Part shown: positions 6,189 to 10,759 of the stretch, in pieces
Position numbering within the stretch: position 1 is the first letter of the stretch
How the letters are laid out: every line of letters starts with the position of its first letter
Origin: Myxococcota bacterium
GTDB lineage: Bacteria > Myxococcota > UBA4151
Assembly: GCA_028823075.1 (NCBI GenBank)
Contig: JAPKCE010000038.1
Span: forward strand, 1-10,759
Direction: 5' to 3'
Length of the DNA stretch: 10,759 bases
Made by a program: the position numbers and the translations under genes
Notes under the pieces: generated by a model
The model's database searches: none
The model's input: only the letters and a program-made list of their open reading frames with translations
What the model was told of the DNA's origin: nothing

Positions 6189-7598
6189 TTGACCCTCCCT
6201 ACATGGCCCGACCGAGTTGCGCCGCAACATCGCGTCCACGTCAATCGCACCCTCAACCTGCGCACCATCAAAGCTATCGGCTATGATATGGACTACACTT
6301 TGGTCGGCTATCAGGCCGCCGAATGGGAAGAGCGCGCCTATAAATACCTCAAGGAAAACCTGCTCGATCTCGGCTGGGGTTCGCCGCGCTTCGTGGCTCT
6401 GGAGTTCGATGCGGAGCGGGTGATTCGTGGCCTCGTTGTCGATCAGCAATTGGGCAACCTGCTCAAGGTCAATCGGTTTGCCTACATCAAGCAAGCTCGC
6501 CATGGTTTGCAAGAGATGCCTTACGAGCAATTGCGCGCTCAGTACTTTGGCAGCCCCATCGATTTAACCGACCCTCGGTTTGTTCAACTCGACACCCTTT
6601 TTTCGCTCAGCGAAGGTTGTGTTTTCGCCCAATTGGTCGACCTCTTCGACAGCGAAGGACTACCCGGTGTTCACGACTACCATGGTATCTGGCAGAGGGT
6701 GCGCAAGGCCTTGGATGAGGCGCATATCGAAGGCGAGTTGAAGCGCGATTTACTCAAAGATCCCGACCGCTATTTGGTGCGCGACCCCTTGGCGGCTCGC
6801 ACTTTGATCGAGCAGAAACAGGCCGGGAAAAAGCTCATCCTGATCACCAATTCCGGCTGGGCATTTTCGCGTCAGGTGATGGCCTTGGCCTATGATGATT
6901 ATCTGCCCGGCGACATGACCTGGCGCGACCTTTTTGATGTGGTTATCGTCAGTTCGAGAAAACCCGGTTTTTTCACCTCAAATCACCGTTTCTTCGAGGT
7001 GATGGACGACGCCGGAGACCATCTTAAGCCCTTCAGCGGCGAACTGCGGAGCGACGCTGTTTATCTTGGCGGTGACGCGGCCCAACTCGAAAATCTCTTG
7101 GGTCTAAGCGGCGATGAAATCTTGTACGTCGGCGATCATATTTACGGCGACGTCATCGTCTCCAAAAACCTGTTGCAATGGCGTACCTGTCTCATCTTGT
7201 CGGAGATGGACCAAGAGGTTGCATACCTGGAGGCCATCGTACCGATACAGGCCGAGGTCGACCGCTTGATGGCCATGAAACAAGCCCTCGAGATTCAGTA
7301 TGACCGGCTGCGCTCCGTGGACCTTTTAGGCGATAAAGGGAGCGTTGATGAGCAGGACGAACTGCGTCAGCGCTTGCTCAGTATCGATGCTCAGCTCGGC
7401 GAGGAATTGCGCTCCATGGCTGGGCACAGCAACCCTTATTGGGGGCCGCTGATGCGCGCCGGAGCCGATGAAAGTTTACTTGCCGATCAGGTGGAACGCT
7501 ACGCCTGTGTGTATGCGTCTTTGGTCAGCGCCTTAGGGGTGGCGACGCCCTTTCACTACTTTCGTAGTAAGCGCTCGATGCTGCCTCACGATCTGTAA
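6189..7598 (+). CDS. HAD-superfamily purine 5'-nucleotidase (cytosolic cN-II-like)
   Basis: 469 residues from a TTG start. It is a HAD-type phosphohydrolase of the family containing eukaryotic NT5C2 (cN-II) and bacterial HAD-IG 5'-nucleotidases, which remove phosphate from IMP and GMP. All HAD motifs are visible: motif I DMDYTL, with nucleophile D33 and acid/base D35; motif II ITNSGW (219-224); the motif III lysine K258 in SSRKPGFF; and motif IV GDHIYGD (315-321), with metal-binding D316 and D321. The large insertion between motifs I and II is the family cap. Residues about 340-410 look helical and coiled-coil-prone. The length fits bacterial members; cN-II is longer because of its C-terminal tail. 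It lies 11 nt after the deoxynucleoside kinase. Its stop is 3 nt from the stop of the convergent lipoprotein gene. The IMP/GMP preference is family knowledge, not seen directly. Confidence 0.9.
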   Translation: MTLPTWPDRVAPQHRVHVNRTLNLRTIKAIGYDMDYTLVGYQAAEWEERAYKYLKENLLDLGWGSPRFVALEFDAERVIRGLVVDQQLGNLLKVNRFAYIKQARHGLQEMPYEQLRAQYFGSPIDLTDPRFVQLDTLFSLSEGCVFAQLVDLFDSEGLPGVHDYHGIWQRVRKALDEAHIEGELKRDLLKDPDRYLVRDPLAARTLIEQKQAGKKLILITNSGWAFSRQVMALAYDDYLPGDMTWRDLFDVVIVSSRKPGFFTSNHRFFEVMDDAGDHLKPFSGELRSDAVYLGGDAAQLENLLGLSGDEILYVGDHIYGDVIVSKNLLQWRTCLILSEMDQEVAYLEAIVPIQAEVDRLMAMKQALEIQYDRLRSVDLLGDKGSVDEQDELRQRLLSIDAQLGEELRSMAGHSNPYWGPLMRAGADESLLADQVERYACVYASLVSALGVATPFHYFRSKRSMLPHDL

Positions 7599-7607
7599 AG
7601 GCTACAG
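7593..7607 (+). terminator. Small dyad over two convergent stop codons (weak terminator candidate)
   Basis: CTGTA (7593-7597) and TACAG (7603-7607) form a 5-bp inverted repeat around a 5-nt loop. Both convergent stop codons (TAA 7596-7598 plus strand, TAG 7604-7602 minus strand) fall within it. It is too short and lacks a U-tract, so a role as an intrinsic bidirectional terminator is doubtful. Confidence 0.2.
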
Positions 7608-8054
7608 GCAATCATCCAGGTCACCACCGTTGATCCAGTCGCGCACAGCGTTACGGTCATCGAGGGGGCGCTTGCCGGCGGGAGGCATGGGGCCTTGGCC
7701 TTCAGCTTCGTTCATGCGCACCCATAACCAACTCTCTTCGGCATCACCGCTGACGATCATCGGGTTTCCTGAGTTGCCCGTCTGACCTACGAAGGAGTCG
7801 TGTAGAGACTGGGCGCTGTTCAAGTCGACGGTGACGCCGCCCTGTCGGCCGTGGCAACCCATGCAGGCTGCGAAGACGTTGTTGTCGTATAAGTCGCATA
7901 TGGTTGGGGTGGCTGCCGGGCCGGCATCTTCCGAGCCTCCGGTATCTGCCACGGAGCCGCCATCGTTTGAGGCGCCGGCATCCCCACCACCGTTATTCAC
8001 AGGGCCACAGGCAAGAAGCAGGCCGCAAAGAGCGAAGTTTGCTAGTGTTTTCAT
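7602..8054 (-). CDS. Monohaem c-type cytochrome lipoprotein
   Basis: 150 residues with a lipoprotein signal: M-K start, hydrophobic core and lipobox LLAC with the lipidated Cys at 16. A low-complexity Gly/Asp/Ser/Ala linker (about 20-48) follows, of a kind frequent in myxobacterial surface lipoproteins. The C-terminal domain carries one haem c site, CMGCH (64-68), and a plausible sixth ligand Met123 in the PMPP motif, then RDWINGG. It is probably a periplasmic electron carrier or haem sensor. C53 and C149 flank the domain and could form a disulfide. AAGGAG (8061-8066 on the complementary strand) lies 6 nt before the ATG. The gene sits just downstream of a degenerate paralogue and of guaD. No oxidase or dehydrogenase partner is in the window. 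Confidence 0.82.
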   Translation of the reverse strand: MKTLANFALCGLLLACGPVNNGGGDAGASNDGGSVADTGGSEDAGPAATPTICDLYDNNVFAACMGCHGRQGGVTVDLNSAQSLHDSFVGQTGNSGNPMIVSGDAEESWLWVRMNEAEGQGPMPPAGKRPLDDRNAVRDWINGGDLDDCL

Positions 8055-8072
8055 AGGGGACTCCTTTTCGGG

Positions 8073-8266
8073 TTAGAGGCAGCTATCAAGTTGTCCGCGG
8101 TTAAGCCAATCCCGAATCGGTTGGAGGACTCGTCCTTCAAGTTTACCTTCGGGGGGCATGCTGCTTTGTCCGTTTTGCTCGTTGATTCGCACCCATAACC
8201 AGCTGGTGTCGGCGGTGCGCAAGCCAGGAGGCTCGAAATTAGTACAAGAAGGTAAGGTTGCCTCAT
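8073..8266 (-). pseudogene. Degenerate paralogue of the cytochrome lipoprotein (internal deletion plus frameshift)
   Basis: Two pieces in different frames resemble the intact downstream gene. From ATG 8266, one frame reads MRQPYLLVLISSLLAC, a textbook lipoprotein signal with lipobox, then drifts into unrelated sequence. From about 8220 to the TAA at 8073-8075, another frame reads a C-terminal segment that aligns without gaps over 43 residues to the end of the intact protein. By hand count 24 of 43 are identical, including SWLWVR, MPP, RDW and the final Cys-Leu. The middle with the CxxCH haem site is missing. The likeliest explanation is a tandem duplicate that lost about 90 codons and its frame. 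No Shine-Dalgarno precedes 8266. The signal-like start could be coincidental, because the second frame is also open back to the guaD stop. Its end is 18 nt from the intact gene's start. Confidence 0.65.
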
Positions 8267-8285
8267 TTAAAAATTCAAACTGTCG

Positions 8286-9557
8286 TCAGCCGGGATGCAC
8301 CGTAGTTTGTCCGGCGATGGTCGTCGAGGCGATGGCGCTGGTGCCGCCGAGCATGGCGGCTGCAAAGAACTGTTCTTCCATGCTCGAGCATTGCGCCCAG
8401 CGCGCTGCAAAGAGGTCGTCCCATTTGGGTCGAAGCGCCACGAAGTCGGCGCGCTTACCCGGCTCAAAGCTCCCGGTTTCATCGGTCATTCCCAGAAGGT
8501 CAGCGCCCGCCTGTGTGGCTAGGTGCAGCATCTCGCCGACGCTTAGGCGGTTGCCCTGAACCATCTGAACGCCGTAAAAATCGCGCAGCACATCGAGCAA
8601 ACATAATGACGTTCCAGCGCCCACATCCGACCCTAGGGCGACTTCGACACCGGCGCTTTTGGCACGCCTATAATCAAAAAGACCGCTACCTAAATAGAGA
8701 TTCGCTGAAGGGCAGTGGACCAAGCGGGTTTTTGTTGCCGATAAGCGCTGCAATTCCTTGTCGCTCAAATGAATGCCGTGGGCGTAACTACTGCGCCGCC
8801 CAAGTAGCCCAAACTGTTCGTAAACATCGGTATAGTCCGTTGCTTTAGGGTAAAGTTGTTGCACCCATTTGACCTCATCAAGCGATTCGCTGAGGTGACT
8901 TTGTAAGAGCAGATCGGGGTGGGCTTGCAAAAAGTCACCGGCGGCTTGGAGCATCTTGGGCGAACAACTCGGAACGAAGCGCGGTAAGACGGCGTAGCGC
9001 AGCGAGCCTACACTACAAAATTCGCTGAGCAGGGCTTCGCTGGCGGCACGGCATTCTTCTGTGCTGCTGAGCAGTCCATCAGGCCCTTCTTGATTCATCC
9101 AGACCAAGCCCGTGGCGCCGCCCATACCCGCTTCATTGAGTGTCTCGAATAAGGCGCGCATGGCTTTCGGAAAGGAGACGCCAAAGATCATGGCGTTCGT
9201 CGTTCCGGCGCGCCGCAGCATGCCTACGAATTGCCTGGCGCGGGTTTGCGCGTGGCGGGCATTGGCGAACTCGAGCTCTGCCGGGAAAGTGTAGCGATCG
9301 AGCCAGTCGAGCAGGCTTTCGCCATGAGCTCCGGCCATCGCCAGTTGTGGAAAGTGGACATGGGCGTCGACAAAACCCGGAACGATCAGCCCGGGATGGG
9401 CGATGCACAAGGCCTCGGGGTAGCGCTCCGAGAGCTTGGCCTGGCTGTCAAAGGCGACGATACGGCCTGCTTCCACGGCAAGCGCTGCCAAAGCCATGCC
9501 CTCGGCCTCGCCCCTGGGCGCGTGCAAAAAAGATCCCGTATGCAGTGTTACCGACAC
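8286..9557 (-). CDS. guaD: Guanine deaminase
   Basis: 423 residues from a GTG start at 9557 with GGAGG 4 nt upstream. It hydrolyses guanine to xanthine and ammonia in purine catabolism; cytosolic, zinc-dependent, amidohydrolase superfamily. Metal ligands and active-site residues are visible: H66 and H68 in the GFVDAHVHFPQ motif, H221 and the proton-shuttling E224 in SHLSE, H260 in YAHGIH, and D311 in LGSDVGAGTS. R193 and F194 (LPRFVPSCS) and HCPSANLYLGSG (281-292) are typical of guanine deaminase rather than the related chlorohydrolases. The length matches bacterial GuaD (about 430-440). The purine 5'-nucleotidase gene lies on the opposite strand beyond the cytochrome genes. The degenerate lipoprotein gene begins 20 nt after its stop. 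No xanthine dehydrogenase or xanthine permease is in the window. Confidence 0.92.
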   Translation of the reverse strand: MSVTLHTGSFLHAPRGEAEGMALAALAVEAGRIVAFDSQAKLSERYPEALCIAHPGLIVPGFVDAHVHFPQLAMAGAHGESLLDWLDRYTFPAELEFANARHAQTRARQFVGMLRRAGTTNAMIFGVSFPKAMRALFETLNEAGMGGATGLVWMNQEGPDGLLSSTEECRAASEALLSEFCSVGSLRYAVLPRFVPSCSPKMLQAAGDFLQAHPDLLLQSHLSESLDEVKWVQQLYPKATDYTDVYEQFGLLGRRSSYAHGIHLSDKELQRLSATKTRLVHCPSANLYLGSGLFDYRRAKSAGVEVALGSDVGAGTSLCLLDVLRDFYGVQMVQGNRLSVGEMLHLATQAGADLLGMTDETGSFEPGKRADFVALRPKWDDLFAARWAQCSSMEEQFFAAAMLGGTSAIASTTIAGQTTVHPG

Positions 9558-9694
9558 AGCGCCTCCGATTCAGTTCTTCGGCACAGAGCGGCAAATAATC
9601 AAAGTTAGCGCAGTACCGAGCGCTTAGTCTGTTGCATTGCGGCGAACCCTGGCTTTCGTTACGAAGCGTTCAAGTCGAGCGGAGAACTGAAATT
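9558..9694. promoter_or_regulatory. Divergent intergenic region between guaD and the E1 gene
   Basis: These 137 nt must hold the 5' regions of both divergent genes. TTCGT-T-ACGAA (9655-9665) is a perfect 5-bp palindrome with a 1-nt centre and could be an operator half-site pair. TTGCGG (9639-9644) followed 17 nt later by TACGAA (9660-9665) is a weak sigma-70-like pair for the plus strand. GGAGA (9681-9685) is the Shine-Dalgarno for ATG 9695. I see no riboswitch or terminator. Confidence 0.35.
9562..9566 (-). promoter_or_regulatory. Ribosome binding site that decides the guaD GTG start
   Basis: GGAGG on the minus strand lies 4 nt before the GTG at 9557-9555. The reading frame has no ATG at a suitable place, since the next Met is residue 21, so GTG is preferred. 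Confidence 0.65.
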
Positions 9695-10759
9695 ATGGCG
9701 AGCACAGCAAAAAGATCACCGAAAGGTCCCACCAATAAGACTGCGGTGACAAAAAAGCAGTGGAAACATTGGTATAAGACAACCCTGGCGGCGCGCCGCC
9801 TGGACGACGAAGCGGTTAAATACATTCGTAAGGGGATGGGTTGGGGCTATCACGCTACTTTCGCTGGCCATGACGGCATTCAATTGCAGGTCGGCTTAGC
9901 TTTTCGCCCCGGCAAAGATTTTATGTTTGGTTATTACCGCGACACCCTCACTTCTTATGCCGCTGGGATGACCCTCTATGAGTTGATGCTCAATGGTTTG
10001 AGTCGCGCCGATGACCCGTGCAGCGGCGGTCGTCACATGTCGAATCACTTTGGCAAACCCGAGATCGGTATTCAGAATGTTTCATCCTGTACCGGCAATC
10101 ATTACCTGCATGCGGTCGGTGTTGCGCGCGGCATCAAATACTACCGTGAGCAGGCCGGAGAGCCGAGCGAAACCACCGGACTTGCCATAGCCAGTTGCGG
10201 CGATTCAGCGACCTCGGAAGGTTATGTGTTTGAGGCGATCAATGGAGCGGCGAACGAAAAGCTGCCGGTGCTCTTTGTCATTCAGAACAATCACATCGGC
10301 ATTTCGGTTCCCTTGTCGAGTTCGACGGGCAATCACGAGCGCGTTAGTCAGAACTACTCCGGTATCAAAGACCTGCTGATCGTCCATGTCGACGGGACCT
10401 GCGCTGAAAGTTGCCACGTCGCGGTCGAGCGCTGTTTGGATTACATCCGCTCGGGCAAAGGCCCGGCCTTGCTCGAAGGCGACTGTATACGTCTCAACGC
10501 TCATTCCAACTCCGATCGCCAAACCCTATACCGCAGCGATGCCGAGATCGAAAAGCTTGAAGCCGGCGACCCTCTACCCAAACTGCGCGCCAAACTGCGC
10601 GCCTCGGGCGTCAGCGAACGCATCGTAAAAGAGATCGAGGCCGAAGTTGAGGTCGAACTCAAAGATGCTCAGAAGCGCGGTGAGTCAGCGGCAACACCCG
10701 ACCCAGCAAGCGTGCTTGACTTTGTCACGCCACCGCAGGTTTTCTTGCCCGGCGCTGAT
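9695..10759 (+). CDS. 2-oxoacid dehydrogenase E1 component, alpha region (partial, right edge)
   Basis: 355 codons with no stop before the window ends. This is the thiamine diphosphate-binding alpha part of pyruvate/branched-chain 2-oxoacid dehydrogenase E1, which decarboxylates the 2-oxoacid and passes the acyl group to lipoyl E2. The TPP-Mg motif begins GDSATSEG (169-176) and ends at N198-N199. GGRHMSNHFG (111-120) carries H118, in the position of the family's active-site His loop. Residues 1-35 are a Lys/Arg-rich leader, then a typical start of the domain (ARRLDD). The last 50 residues form a charged helical stretch followed by a Pro-rich segment. This style resembles the fused alpha-beta E1 proteins of Bacteroidota, so an E1 beta half may follow beyond the edge. 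Which 2-oxoacid is used cannot be read here. GGAGA lies 9 nt before the ATG. Confidence 0.85.
   Translation, partial: MASTAKRSPKGPTNKTAVTKKQWKHWYKTTLAARRLDDEAVKYIRKGMGWGYHATFAGHDGIQLQVGLAFRPGKDFMFGYYRDTLTSYAAGMTLYELMLNGLSRADDPCSGGRHMSNHFGKPEIGIQNVSSCTGNHYLHAVGVARGIKYYREQAGEPSETTGLAIASCGDSATSEGYVFEAINGAANEKLPVLFVIQNNHIGISVPLSSSTGNHERVSQNYSGIKDLLIVHVDGTCAESCHVAVERCLDYIRSGKGPALLEGDCIRLNAHSNSDRQTLYRSDAEIEKLEAGDPLPKLRAKLRASGVSERIVKEIEAEVEVELKDAQKRGESAATPDPASVLDFVTPPQVFLPGAD
10580..10603 (+). repeat. Perfect 12-nt tandem duplication in the E1 gene
   Basis: AAACTGCGCGCC occurs twice back to back (10580-10591 and 10592-10603). It is in frame and encodes KLRA-KLRA at residues 296-303, in the charged helix after the E1 alpha core. 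Identity at the nucleotide level suggests a recent in-frame slippage duplication. Confidence 0.75.

Noticed and set aside
8041..8280. Programmed frameshifting joining the signal-like start and the tail of the lipoprotein remnant
   Set aside because: I see no slippery heptamer at the junction, and the haem-binding middle would still be missing, so decay by deletion is simpler.
8158..8559. A plus-strand open frame of 133 codons over the guaD 3' end and the decayed lipoprotein gene
   Set aside because: It is antisense to clear guaD motifs and to the conserved lipoprotein tail, with no ribosome binding site or recognisable domain.
1..10759. A defence system, mobile element, CRISPR array or biosynthetic cluster
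   Set aside because: No repeats with spacers, transposase, integrase, toxin-antitoxin pair, nuclease or carrier-domain enzymes are visible. The gene set is metabolic, transport and signalling.

Overview
The window is dense bacterial coding sequence of moderately high GC. It has no rRNA, tRNA, CRISPR array, transposase or phage gene. Several traits suggest a member of the Myxococcota or a related former deltaproteobacterial lineage such as Bradymonadia. These are a lipoprotein with a long Gly/Asp/Ser/Ala linker before a c-type haem domain, a class III cyclase with a DUF5939-type middle region, an eukaryote-like cytosolic purine 5'-nucleotidase, and a Bacteroidota-style 2-oxoacid dehydrogenase E1. 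This placement is inference from gene style, not from a marker gene.

Layout. (1) Positions 1-899, minus strand: the first 299 codons of a polytopic membrane protein resembling GT-C-type transferases, running off the left edge. (2) Positions 951-7598, plus strand: a tightly packed run of seven genes, probably one transcription unit. They are a class III adenylate cyclase, slyX (8-nt overlap), a 3-isopropylmalate dehydrogenase-like enzyme, a GNAT acetyltransferase (4-nt gap), an EamA/DMT transporter (0-nt gap), a deoxynucleoside kinase and a HAD-family purine 5'-nucleotidase. The kinase and the nucleotidase both begin at TTG codons with good Shine-Dalgarno sequences. (3) Positions 9557-7602, minus strand, convergent with that run: guanine deaminase (guaD, GTG start), then the wreck of a c-type cytochrome lipoprotein gene, then an intact monohaem cytochrome lipoprotein. 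(4) Positions 9695-10759, plus strand, divergent from guaD: a 2-oxoacid dehydrogenase E1 alpha region, still open at the right edge and possibly continuing into a fused E1 beta region.

How the genes fit together. Three neighbours act on purine or deoxynucleoside pools: the kinase makes (d)NMPs, the nucleotidase removes the phosphate from purine monophosphates, and guanine deaminase turns guanine into xanthine. The GNAT and DMT genes form a modify-and-export type pair. The cyclase and slyX genes are translationally coupled. Nothing ties all seven plus-strand genes to one pathway, and I see no clear novel multi-gene system.

The most informative irregularity is the tandem cytochrome lipoprotein pair. 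The upstream copy keeps a lipoprotein signal-like start in one frame and a well conserved C-terminal 43 residues in another, and has lost the haem-binding core. A second point of interest is an inverted repeat that would bury the ribosome binding site of the isopropylmalate dehydrogenase-like gene.
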